DNA of 5,441 nt from OCS116 cluster bacterium (GTDB taxonomy: Bacteria > Pseudomonadota > Alphaproteobacteria > Rhizobiales > OSC116). A model generated the notes under the pieces. It was not told the origin of the DNA. It saw only the letters and a list, made by a program, of their open reading frames with translations, and made no database searches. The translations under genes and the position numbers were made by a program. This document shows, piece after piece, positions 1-5,441 of the stretch (the stretch's first letter is position 1; every line of letters begins with the position of its first letter). The stretch covers positions 1 through 5,441 of the forward strand of contig NVUS02000327.1 of NCBI GenBank assembly GCA_002402005.2, read 5' to 3'.

Positions 1-618
1 AAAACCGTTGAAACATTTGGTGGCATTGACATTGTGATCAATAACGCTTCTGCCATATCTTTAACCCCGATATTGCAAACTGAAATGAAACGGTTTGATT
101 TGATGAACCAGGTCAATGCGCGTGGTGCTTTTATGGTCTCGAAATATGCCATTCCGCATTTGGCCAAAGCCGAAAACCCGCATATTTTAAGCTTATCGCC
201 GCCATTGGATATGAATGAGAAATGGTTTGCCGGTCATGTGGCCTATAGCATGGCGAAATTTGGCATGAGTATGGTTGTGCTTGGTTTGGCTGGCGAATTG
301 CGTGAAGCTGGCATTGCGGTGAATGCTTTGTGGCCGCGCACCACAATTGCCACAGCAGCGATTAAAAATATATTGGGCGGCGAGAAATTAATGCAAGCCT
401 CGCGCACCCCTGACATCATTGCCGACGCGGCGGTGCGGATATTTGCCAAAAATTCTCGCAAATTTACCGGACAATTTATCATTGATGATAGCTTTTTATA
501 TGAAGAAGGTGTGCGCGATTTTGACCAATATCGGGTTGACCCGACCCAAGATTTAATGCCTGATTTCTTTGTGCCAGAAAGTTCAATTGCGCCAGTAAAT
601 TTGAAAGCCGTTAAGTAA
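1..618 (+). CDS. SDR family oxidoreductase, HSDL2-like (5'-partial)
   Basis: This is the C-terminal 205 residues of a classical short-chain dehydrogenase/reductase; the reading frame is open to base 1, so the start and the TGxxxGIG nucleotide-binding loop lie outside the window. A GTG at 34 is an internal valine just before the NNA motif, not a start. The structural NNAS motif is at visible residues 14-17 (from about base 40). The active-site region reads SLSPPLD followed by YSMAK, with catalytic Tyr at 244-246 and Lys at 256-258. The SPPL segment, the AVNALWPRT block after the active site and the C-terminal MPDFF segment are characteristic of HSDL2-like SDRs rather than of FabG. Family members of this type run to about 280 residues, so roughly 75 are missing. 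It is a predicted cytosolic NAD(P)-dependent oxidoreductase; the substrate is unknown, although HSDL2 relatives are associated with lipid metabolism. It ends in TAA, 130 bases before xseB, and is probably a separate transcription unit. Confidence 0.93.
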   Translation, partial: KTVETFGGIDIVINNASAISLTPILQTEMKRFDLMNQVNARGAFMVSKYAIPHLAKAENPHILSLSPPLDMNEKWFAGHVAYSMAKFGMSMVVLGLAGELREAGIAVNALWPRTTIATAAIKNILGGEKLMQASRTPDIIADAAVRIFAKNSRKFTGQFIIDDSFLYEEGVRDFDQYRVDPTQDLMPDFFVPESSIAPVNLKAVK

Positions 619-637
619 AATTACTGAAATTATACCT

Positions 638-663
638 AAGTCGGCAGTAAAACCTGCCGACTT
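638..663 (+). terminator. Perfect 10-bp hairpin after the SDR gene, possible terminator
   Basis: AAGTCGGCAG (638-647) and CTGCCGACTT (654-663) are exact inverted repeats around a 6-base loop, TAAAAC. The hairpin starts 20 bases after the SDR stop, where a transcript end would be expected. The downstream bases (GTGCACATTTGC) contain no proper T-run, so it is not a textbook intrinsic terminator. It may act with Rho, stabilise a 3' end, or be a weak terminator. The rest of 619-748 shows no convincing promoter boxes and only a trivial 10-codon ORF at 695. Confidence 0.45.
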
Positions 664-748
664 GTGCACATTTGCAGCTGAATAAATTGGACTTATGGCT
701 CAAATTAACTTAGTGATGACATGTTGAATCAATAGCAGTGAGACAAGA

Positions 749-982
749 ATGGGTGACAATATTCAAAACTTAAGCTTTGAGCAGGCGCTTGCCGAACTCG
801 AGCAGATCGTAAAAACGCTGGAAAGCGGGAATATTGAATTAGATAAGTCCATTGCGCAATATGAGCGTGGCGAAAAGCTTAAGCAATATTGCAGCCAAAA
901 ATTACAAGAGGCTGAGCAGCGGGTTGAAAAAATCAACTTATCCAATGGCGAAATAAAAGGCGTTGAAGCCGCAGGGCTTTAA
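749..982 (+). CDS. xseB: Exodeoxyribonuclease VII small subunit
   Basis: This encodes a 77-residue protein. XseB pairs in several copies with the large subunit XseA to form exonuclease VII, a cytosolic nuclease that degrades single-stranded DNA from either end to acid-insoluble and then short oligonucleotides. The family signature is complete: LSFEQALAELEQIVKTLESG at residues 8-27, then the LDKSIAQYERGEKL helix and the closing AEQRVEKI segment, which together form the two-helix hairpin of XseB. The length is normal for the family. The ATG start at 749 has a TGAGA purine stretch at 739-743, 5 bases upstream. No xseA is present in the window, which is normal because the subunits are usually unlinked. 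The stop at 980-982 is 10 to 22 bases from the possible dxs starts, so the two are almost certainly co-transcribed; xseB next to dxs is a common arrangement in Proteobacteria. Confidence 0.96.
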   Translation: MGDNIQNLSFEQALAELEQIVKTLESGNIELDKSIAQYERGEKLKQYCSQKLQEAEQRVEKINLSNGEIKGVEAAGL

Positions 983-992
983 TTTGTAATGA

Positions 993-997
993 TTGAG
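993..997 (+). promoter_or_regulatory. Candidate TTGAG ribosome binding site bearing on the dxs start
   Basis: TTGAG occurs here 7 bases before an in-frame GTG at 1005. The same TTGAG occurs at 2924-2928, 6 bases before the ATG of the next gene. If it is the ribosome binding site, dxs starts at GTG 1005 (635 aa) and not at ATG 999, which would have only 1 base of spacing, or at TTG 993, which lies within the site. Confidence 0.35.
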
Positions 998-998
998 T

Positions 999-2912
999 AT
1001 GTTAGTGAATAATAATAAACCGCACACACCCTTGTTAGACACCATCAACAGCCCCGCTGATGTTAGAAAAATTGCTGACATGGATTTGCAGCAATTGGCT
1101 GATGAATTGCGTGCCGATATGATTGATTCGGTATCTTATACCGGTGGGCATTTGGGCGCTGGCCTAGGTGTGGTGGAGCTAACAGTGGCTTTGCATAAAG
1201 TTTTTAACACTCCGGATGACAAAATAATTTGGGATGTTGGCCATCAGGTCTACCCACATAAAATATTAACTGGCCGTCGTGACCGGATGCACACCATTCG
1301 CCAAGGCGGTGGTTTGTCGGGCTTTACAAAACGCACCGAGAGTGAATATGATACATTTGGCGCTGGCCATAGCTCGACCTCGATATCCGCTGGTGTTGGC
1401 ATGGCCTTGGCACGCGACATTAAGGGTGAAAAGCATAACATTATTTCGGTGATTGGCGATGGCTCTATTACCGCTGGTATGGCTTATGAGGCGATGAATA
1501 ATGCCCATGTTGCCAATGGCCGGCTGATTGTGATTTTGAATGATAATGACATGTCGATTGATCGCCCAGTGGGCGCGATGTCGGCTTATTTTGCCCGGCA
1601 TTTAAGCGGCGATACCTATATGACGTTGCGCGACATTGGCAAAAAAGTTGCCGCTGTATTGCCTAGACCTGTGGGTTACGCCTTGGCGCAGACCGAAGAA
1701 TATACCAGAACGCTCTTATCGGGCGGTGGTGCATTTTTTGAGGCTATGGGCTTTTATTATGTCGGTGTGGTCGATGGCCATAATCTTGATCATCTATTGC
1801 CGGTATTGCGCAACATTAAAGATGAAGATGACAAGCCGATCTTGCTGCACATAAAAACGGTTAAAGGCAAAGGCTATGGCCCGGCGGAAAACAGCGCTGA
1901 TAAATATCATGGCGTTGGTAAATTTGATGCCAAAACCGGCGAAATGGTTAAGAGCATTCCCAATGCACCCAAATATCAAGATGTATTTGGTGAAAGCCTG
2001 ATGAAACATGCCGCCAAAGACAAGAAAATTGTGGCTTTAACCGCCGCTATGTTGTCTGGCTCTGGCTTGATAAAATTCCAAGATACTTATCCTGACCGTT
2101 GTTTTGACATGGGCATTGCCGAACAACATGTGGTGACTGCCGCTGCCGGTATGGCTTGTGAAGGCCTCAAACCATTTGTGGCTTTATATTCGACCTTTTT
2201 ACAACGCGCTTATGACCAAGTGGTGCATGATGTAGCGATACAAAATTTACCAGTAAGATTTGCCATTGACCGCGCCGGTTTGGTGGGGGCTGATGGCCCA
2301 ACCCATGCTGGTAGCTTTGACATTGGTTTTTTATGCGCTTTGCCCAACATGGTGGTGATGGCGGCTTCTGACGAGGCTGAGCTGGTGCATATGGTAGCAA
2401 CCGCTGCGGCTTATGATGATGGCCCAATCGCCTTCAGATACCCACGTGGCGAGGGTGTTGGCATTGAATTGCCCGAAGACGGTGTGCCGTTAGAAATTGG
2501 CAAGGGTCGTATTGTGAAACGGGGCAACCCAGATGGCAAAGCTGACGTGGCGATTTTAAGTTTTGGCACGCGGATGGAAGAAGCCTGCAAAGCTGCTGAA
2601 CAATTAGAAGCCGATGGCATATCGGTAACCATTGCTGACGCGCGGTTTGCTAAACCACTTGACTTGGGCTTGATTGATGATTTGGCCAAAAACCACAAAA
2701 TAATATTGACGCTTGAAGAAGGCTCGATTGGTGGTTTTGCCTCTATGGTGCTTGACCATTTGGCTAAAAATGATTTGTTGAGTGATGGTTTGAAATTCAG
2801 ACCACATTATTTGCCGGATACTTATATAAACCACAATACACCGGCAAAAATGTATGAAGAAGCTGGACTTAATGCTGCGGCTATTATAGAAGCGGTTAAA
2901 AGCGCGCTTTAA
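999..2912 (+). CDS. dxs: 1-deoxy-D-xylulose-5-phosphate synthase
   Basis: Dxs condenses pyruvate with glyceraldehyde 3-phosphate, releasing CO2, to give 1-deoxy-D-xylulose 5-phosphate. This is the first step of the MEP pathway to isoprenoids and a branch to thiamine and pyridoxal. The enzyme is a cytosolic thiamine-diphosphate-dependent dimer. Numbered from ATG 999 (637 aa), the visible signatures are GGHLG with His51, the TPP/Mg motif GDG at 153-155 running on to NDN at 181-183, the GIAEQH block with catalytic Glu375, Tyr397 and Arg403 in the YSTFLQRAYDQ segment, and DGPTH with Asp432 and His436. Spacing of the C-terminal set matches the E. coli enzyme with a constant offset of 5. The pyrimidine-binding and C-terminal transketolase domains are intact and the length is typical. 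Conserved sequence begins near KPHTPLLDT, so starts at TTG 993, ATG 999 or GTG 1005 are all compatible. The usual AAMPSG segment reads AAMLSG here, a minor change outside the catalytic set. The next gene follows after 22 bases. Confidence 0.98.
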   Translation: MLVNNNKPHTPLLDTINSPADVRKIADMDLQQLADELRADMIDSVSYTGGHLGAGLGVVELTVALHKVFNTPDDKIIWDVGHQVYPHKILTGRRDRMHTIRQGGGLSGFTKRTESEYDTFGAGHSSTSISAGVGMALARDIKGEKHNIISVIGDGSITAGMAYEAMNNAHVANGRLIVILNDNDMSIDRPVGAMSAYFARHLSGDTYMTLRDIGKKVAAVLPRPVGYALAQTEEYTRTLLSGGGAFFEAMGFYYVGVVDGHNLDHLLPVLRNIKDEDDKPILLHIKTVKGKGYGPAENSADKYHGVGKFDAKTGEMVKSIPNAPKYQDVFGESLMKHAAKDKKIVALTAAMLSGSGLIKFQDTYPDRCFDMGIAEQHVVTAAAGMACEGLKPFVALYSTFLQRAYDQVVHDVAIQNLPVRFAIDRAGLVGADGPTHAGSFDIGFLCALPNMVVMAASDEAELVHMVATAAAYDDGPIAFRYPRGEGVGIELPEDGVPLEIGKGRIVKRGNPDGKADVAILSFGTRMEEACKAAEQLEADGISVTIADARFAKPLDLGLIDDLAKNHKIILTLEEGSIGGFASMVLDHLAKNDLLSDGLKFRPHYLPDTYINHNTPAKMYEEAGLNAAAIIEAVKSAL

Positions 2913-2934
2913 CCCCCACTATATTGAGCCATTC

Positions 2935-4185
2935 ATGCAAGTAAAAATCGACCAAATTGGCCACAAAGGCCATGGCATTGCCCAAATAGATGGCAAGCCT
3001 GTTTACATTCCCTTTGCTTTACCCAATGAGATTGTTGAGCTGAATGAAAAGCTTGAACTGAGTAGAGTTATTGAGCCATCGAGCGACCGAATTAAAGCCA
3101 AGTGTAAACATTTTACCAAATGCGGCTCATGCGTGGCGCAACATATGGCGCCAGATTTCTATGATGAGTGGAAAAAATCATCTCTTATCTATGCGCTGGA
3201 ACAGCATGGCATTGACAAACAGATTGACCAATTTTTACGTTTTGACGAGACCGTTGGTGATTTAAACCGCCGCAGACGGGTGAAATTGGCTGCCAAACGC
3301 ACCAAAAAATCAATGATGATTGGCTATAGCAAAGCCCAGAGCCATGACATTATACCGCTTGAAGAATGCCCGATTGTCACCTCTAACATATTGGCCATTG
3401 TGCCCAAATTGGCTGATTTTATCAAACCAATGATGAGCCGCAAAGGCGTTAGCCACATCGGCATCACTGACTATAGCGGGGCGATCGAAATTAAGCTCGA
3501 CAATGTCAAATATGAACATAGTTATGATGAAATTAGCTATGTGAATGAGCAAACTGAGGTATTGAACATTGCCCGTTTGGTGATTAATGACGAGCTTATC
3601 TTGCAACGTAAAGATATAATTGAGACATTTGACGGCGTATCGGTCACGCCGGTTGCTGCGGGTTTTATGCAAGCGGTGAAAGCGGCTGAACTTGCCATGA
3701 GCGGCTTGGTGAAAGGCTTTTTGGGCGACGTGAAGGGCGACATTGTCGATCTGTTTTCGGGCATTGGTACATTCACTTTTGCTTTGGCACAAAGCCACCA
3801 GATTGATGCATTTGACTATGATAAATTTGCCATACAAGCTTTGCAAAATGGCTTTAACATGGCCGGTGGTGTTGACAAGCTAAAGCTGAAAACGGTGACT
3901 GCCACGGGGCGTGATTTGTACCGGCGGCCGTTGTTTAAAGATGAGCTGAACAAATATGCATCGGCCATTATTGACCCACCACGTGCGGGTGCTGAAGCAC
4001 AAGTGAAGCAGATTTGTGACAGCAAAATAACCAATATTGTTTACATCAGCTGTAGCCCAAATAGTTTTGCGCGTGATGCTGAAAAACTCATTGCTGCGGG
4101 TTTTGAGATTAGGCATTTGGCGGCGATAGATCAGTTTAAATACGCCGCGCATTTGGAAATTGTTGCGTATTTAAGCCGCAAATAA
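2935..4185 (+). CDS. TrmA/RumA-type 4Fe-4S class I SAM-dependent RNA (uracil-5-) methyltransferase
   Basis: This 416-aa protein is predicted to methylate C5 of a uridine in rRNA or tRNA using SAM. The ATG at 2935 has TTGAG 6 bases upstream. Domain order is as follows. An N-terminal TRAM-like beta-barrel occupies about residues 1-48 (IDQIGHKGHGIA...YIPFALPNE). An iron-sulfur ligand set follows with Cys57, Cys63 and Cys66 (C-x5-C-x2-C) and Cys145, as in E. coli RlmD. A central domain leads to Gln246 in the GFMQA segment and then the Rossmann methyltransferase domain: SAM motif I DLFSGIGTF at 272-280, DPPRAG at 348-353, catalytic nucleophile Cys373 in YISCSPN, and likely general base Glu408 in AHLEIVAYL. 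All expected catalytic residues are present, so it should be active. The target (23S rRNA U1939-like or other) cannot be decided by eye, so no symbol is given. In related bacteria a tlyA-type gene often lies between dxs and this gene; none does here. Confidence 0.95.
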   Translation: MQVKIDQIGHKGHGIAQIDGKPVYIPFALPNEIVELNEKLELSRVIEPSSDRIKAKCKHFTKCGSCVAQHMAPDFYDEWKKSSLIYALEQHGIDKQIDQFLRFDETVGDLNRRRRVKLAAKRTKKSMMIGYSKAQSHDIIPLEECPIVTSNILAIVPKLADFIKPMMSRKGVSHIGITDYSGAIEIKLDNVKYEHSYDEISYVNEQTEVLNIARLVINDELILQRKDIIETFDGVSVTPVAAGFMQAVKAAELAMSGLVKGFLGDVKGDIVDLFSGIGTFTFALAQSHQIDAFDYDKFAIQALQNGFNMAGGVDKLKLKTVTATGRDLYRRPLFKDELNKYASAIIDPPRAGAEAQVKQICDSKITNIVYISCSPNSFARDAEKLIAAGFEIRHLAAIDQFKYAAHLEIVAYLSRK

Positions 4186-4186
4186 A

Positions 4187-4205
4187 TTAACTGAAAATTA
4201 ACCAT
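4187..4205 (+). promoter_or_regulatory. Perfect CtrA-type binding site (TTAA-N7-TTAACCAT)
   Basis: TTAA at 4187-4190, seven bases (CTGAAAA), then TTAACCAT at 4198-4205 match the alphaproteobacterial CtrA consensus TTAA-N7-TTAAC without a mismatch, and include the extended TTAACCAT half-site. The site begins 2 bases after the preceding stop codon and ends 88 bases before the ATG of the 63-aa gene, so that gene is the likely target. A TTGACT box at 4219-4224 could be a -35 element, but no good -10 box lies 16-18 bases further on, so the promoter itself is unresolved. Binding by CtrA is inferred from sequence only, and the local AT-richness makes chance matches more likely than in GC-rich DNA. 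Confidence 0.5.
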
Positions 4206-4293
4206 GCTTATGAACAATTTGACTTAAATAAAATTTATTAATCTTTCTGCCCTATGCTTGAGCTTAGAAATTGGGGGTGAAAGGGTAAGTAAA

Positions 4294-4485
4294 ATGCGAT
4301 TTCTATTTTTGAGTTTGGGTAAAGTTATATTTCAGGTGAGTATCATCATCTTTATCATTGGGTATTGTTTTGGCTTTTGGTTCAAAAGCAAAAAATCTTC
4401 CGAGGAAAATGCCAAGCTTAAGTCGCCTCACCCCACAGCCAAGCTTGTAAAACTACCACATGAAGTGGCGGCAGAAGCGGCTTAA
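4294..4485 (+). CDS. Small single-pass membrane protein, 63 aa, unrecognised
   Basis: I do not recognise this protein. The ATG at 4294 is preferred over the in-frame TTG at 4258 because AAGGG at 4281-4285 lies 8 bases before it, and because the 12 extra residues would put a charged stretch (GGERVSK) ahead of the hydrophobic helix. From ATG 4294, residues 3-30 are strongly hydrophobic (LGKVIFQVSIIIFIIGYCFGFWF), interrupted by Lys10, and contain a GxxxG pair at Gly23 and Gly27 that could support helix packing. A basic KSKK cluster at 31-34 suggests that the C-terminal side is cytoplasmic. The remaining tail is charged, then Pro/Lys-rich, ending in EVAAEAA. The tail encodes AKL twice, from a 9-base direct repeat GCCAAGCTT at 4411-4419 and 4438-4446 (exactly 9 codons apart). 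There is no lipobox. It stands alone between two AT-rich gaps, with a CtrA-like site upstream. It is a plausible real gene, but function is unknown. Confidence 0.7.
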   Translation: MRFLFLSLGKVIFQVSIIIFIIGYCFGFWFKSKKSSEENAKLKSPHPTAKLVKLPHEVAAEAA

Positions 4486-4512
4486 GGCAAAAACCAGTTA
4501 AAATTTTATCTA

Positions 4513-4545
4513 TTTGATTAAATGCTTGCTAAGCATGGAATCAAA
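4513..4545. other. 33-base two-step hairpin with an internal GANTC site
   Basis: The outer arms TTTGATT (4513-4519) and AATCAAA (4539-4545) pair perfectly over 7 bp. A symmetric AA/GG mismatch follows, and then the inner arms ATGCTT (4522-4527) and AAGCAT (4531-4536) pair over 6 bp around a 3-base GCT loop. It lies 27 bases after the stop of the 63-aa gene and could be its transcript end or an mRNA-stabilising structure. No T-run follows on either strand, so a standard intrinsic terminator is not supported. GAATC at 4538-4542, at the foot of the downstream arm, is a GANTC site of the type methylated by CcrM in Alphaproteobacteria. Confidence 0.5.
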
Positions 4546-4559
4546 CACATGATGCAGCA

Positions 4560-4575
4560 TTAACATTTGTTAACC
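4560..4575 (+). promoter_or_regulatory. Imperfect CtrA-like palindrome TTAACA-TT-TGTTAACC
   Basis: TTAACA (4560-4565) and TGTTAA (4568-4573) form a perfect inverted repeat around TT, extended by CC. Read as a CtrA site it is TTAA-N6-TTAACC, one base shorter than the N7 consensus. It ends 71 bases upstream of the ATG of the 47-aa gene, in a position similar to that of the perfect site before the 63-aa gene. It could equally be a site for another dimeric regulator, or an AT-rich palindrome of no function. Confidence 0.3.
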
Positions 4576-4646
4576 TTTTTCACCCATTGTTTTAGAGCGT
4601 GGGGACGAGACCAAATAAACATCTTGAGTGAGAAAAGGGATTTCTG

Positions 4647-4790
4647 ATGAGTAAAGTATTTTTAACAATAAGCAATTGGTTATATAGCAATGATACAAAA
4701 TCTGTGTCGAAATATGACAAATTAAATTGGCAGCATAGAGACCCAAAAGCTGACGCCAAGCCATTGAATTTTACAATGCACCTAGGCTAG
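4647..4790 (+). CDS. Small basic protein, 47 aa, unrecognised
   Basis: This is a short open frame (ATG at 4647, TAG at 4788-4790) that I do not recognise. Support comes mainly from its start: AAAAGGGA at 4633-4640 sits 6 bases before the ATG, among the best Shine-Dalgarno sequences in the window. The product starts MSKVFLTISNWLYSND, a potentially amphipathic helix. It continues as a hydrophilic, mildly basic chain (7 Lys/Arg against 4 Asp) with Trp11 and Trp28, and ends in FTMHLG. It has no membrane segment, no cysteines and no signal peptide. Its end overlaps by 9 bases the end of the methyltransferase on the opposite strand. Unlike the upstream genes, which end in TAA, both members of this convergent pair end in TAG. 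It may be a real small protein under a CtrA-like site. The alternative is a chance frame; without homologues this cannot be settled. Confidence 0.5.
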   Translation: MSKVFLTISNWLYSNDTKSVSKYDKLNWQHRDPKADAKPLNFTMHLG

Positions 4791-5441
4791 GGCTAAGCTA
4801 AAAATCATTTCTTGAGATGTGGCGGAGTTAAAATCTCCGCCTGTCCAATCGCCGATAAAATTTTCAACCGATAGGCCTGCGAGAGCGGCCAATTCGGTTA
4901 TTTTTTTGTCTGGCATAAAGCGTAAGTCGCTGGTTGATTTAAGTGTTTCATCATCAAATTTAAAATAATGTTCAAAAATCAGCCTTTGATTTTGATAGCT
5001 CAGCACGCGGCGCGAAATTTTCACTGTCTCACTAGGCAGTTGCAAAACATAATCTTGATGCCATAATGTTGGCCAATCTATAGTTGGATTGCGTGTTTCG
5101 AAGGTGAATATACCATCTGGTTTGAGGTGGTTTTTGACCATTTTGAAGGTTTCACTCACCGCATCATCAGTTAGTAAAACTTGGAATGCGTGACCGGTCA
5201 TAATGATCAGGTCGAACTTTTGGTTTAAATGAAAATCTTGTGAGAACGCTTCTACCCAATTTATTACTTCGCCATATTGGCTGTTGCGCGCGACGTCGAG
5301 CATGCTTACTGAAGGGTCAAGCCCAGTGACATGATGACCATGTTTGGCATATTGATTGCAAATTAAGCCGGTGCCACAGCCGAGATCGAGTATTTGTTTG
5401 GGGGCATCACCCGATAAATTTAAATAAAAATCCCGGCTTTC
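4782..5441 (-). CDS. Class I SAM-dependent methyltransferase (5'-partial)
   Basis: This minus-strand gene runs off the right edge; 219 residues are visible. The ATG at 5303 is not the start, because the open frame upstream of it encodes the SAM-binding core. Visible residues 18-25 read LDLGCGTG (motif I), an acidic Asp follows in TGLDPS (residue 42, end of beta 2), and FDLIIMTGHAFQVLL (76-90) is the beta 4 region. The beta 5 segment is LKPDGIFTFETRNP. The MTGHAFQ and FETRNP blocks resemble a group of uncharacterised bacterial methyltransferases of about 240 residues (Methyltransf_25-like fold). The visible N-terminus, DFYLNLSGDA, matches the helix just ahead of motif I, so perhaps 20-30 residues are missing. 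The methyl acceptor is unknown; no membrane or RNA-binding domain is visible. It ends in TAG at 4782-4784, facing and overlapping the 47-aa gene. Its promoter lies outside the window. Confidence 0.9.
   Translation of the reverse strand, partial: ESRDFYLNLSGDAPKQILDLGCGTGLICNQYAKHGHHVTGLDPSVSMLDVARNSQYGEVINWVEAFSQDFHLNQKFDLIIMTGHAFQVLLTDDAVSETFKMVKNHLKPDGIFTFETRNPTIDWPTLWHQDYVLQLPSETVKISRRVLSYQNQRLIFEHYFKFDDETLKSTSDLRFMPDKKITELAALAGLSVENFIGDWTGGDFNSATSQEMIFSLALA

Noticed and set aside
34..36. GTG at 34 as a start for the SDR gene
   Set aside because: It lies just before the NNA structural motif in the middle of the Rossmann fold, and the frame is open upstream to the window edge, so the gene is cut rather than short.
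687..716. Promoter for xseB-dxs with TTGGAC at 687-692
   Set aside because: The sequence at the expected -10 position (TTAGTG) is too poor a match to support a call.
3310..3846. 178-codon open frame on the minus strand inside the RNA methyltransferase gene
   Set aside because: It lies wholly antisense to a gene with all family motifs intact; its translation shows no domain and looks like a codon-bias shadow.
4227..4239. AT-rich palindrome AATAAA-A-TTTATT as terminator of the dxs cluster
   Set aside because: The stem has no G-C pairs and no T-run, so it would not form a stable RNA hairpin; it is probably chance in AT-rich DNA.
4219..4247. Sigma-70-like promoter with TTGACT at 4219-4224
   Set aside because: The -35 match is good, but bases at 16-18 spacing (around 4241-4247, ATCTTTC) do not resemble a -10 box, so no promoter is called.
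4258..4293. TTG at 4258 as start of the small membrane protein (75 aa)
   Set aside because: A rare start codon with no ribosome binding site at the right distance; ATG 4294 has AAGGG 8 bases upstream.
4570..4764. 64-codon minus-strand frame between the small-gene region and the methyltransferase
   Set aside because: There is no Shine-Dalgarno sequence before its ATG at 4764, and it is antisense to the 47-aa frame, which has a strong one. The translation is Leu/Ile/Cys-rich but shows no clean membrane helix pattern.
5301..5303. ATG (minus strand, 5303) as the start of the methyltransferase
   Set aside because: The SAM-binding motif LDLGCGTG is encoded upstream of it in the same open frame, so a start there would give a non-functional protein.

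Overview
The window looks like a piece of an alphaproteobacterial chromosome with moderate-to-low GC (about 45% by eye). The evidence is the xseB-dxs-RNA methyltransferase gene order, Dxs and HSDL2-type SDR sequences that read like alphaproteobacterial members of their families, and a perfect match to the CtrA recognition sequence in an intergenic gap. The genus cannot be fixed from this sequence.

Layout, left to right. (1) Positions 1-618 hold the C-terminal three quarters of a short-chain dehydrogenase/reductase of the HSDL2-like type, cut by the left edge. A perfect 10-bp hairpin follows its stop. (2) Positions 749-4185 hold a compact same-strand cluster with gaps of about 10-22 bases: xseB (exonuclease VII small subunit), dxs (1-deoxy-D-xylulose-5-phosphate synthase, entry step of the MEP isoprenoid pathway), and a complete TrmA/RumA-type iron-sulfur 5-methyluridine RNA methyltransferase. 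All diagnostic catalytic residues of the last two are present, so both look functional. The tlyA-type gene that often sits between dxs and the methyltransferase in related bacteria is absent. (3) Positions 4186-4790 are the least ordinary part. They hold two small unrecognised genes (63 aa, membrane-anchored; 47 aa, soluble and basic), each with a good AAGGG ribosome binding site. Each is preceded by a CtrA-like TTAA...TTAACC element, the first a perfect TTAA-N7-TTAACCAT. A 33-base hairpin containing a GANTC site lies between them. (4) Positions 4782-5441, minus strand, hold most of a class I SAM-dependent methyltransferase, cut at its N-terminus by the right edge. It meets the 47-aa gene tail to tail with a 9-base overlap.

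Regions 1 and 2 and the region 4 methyltransferase are ordinary housekeeping or accessory metabolism. The part worth a second look is the small-gene interval, where two orphan small proteins may share cell-cycle (CtrA/CcrM) control. That is an inference from motif matches alone.
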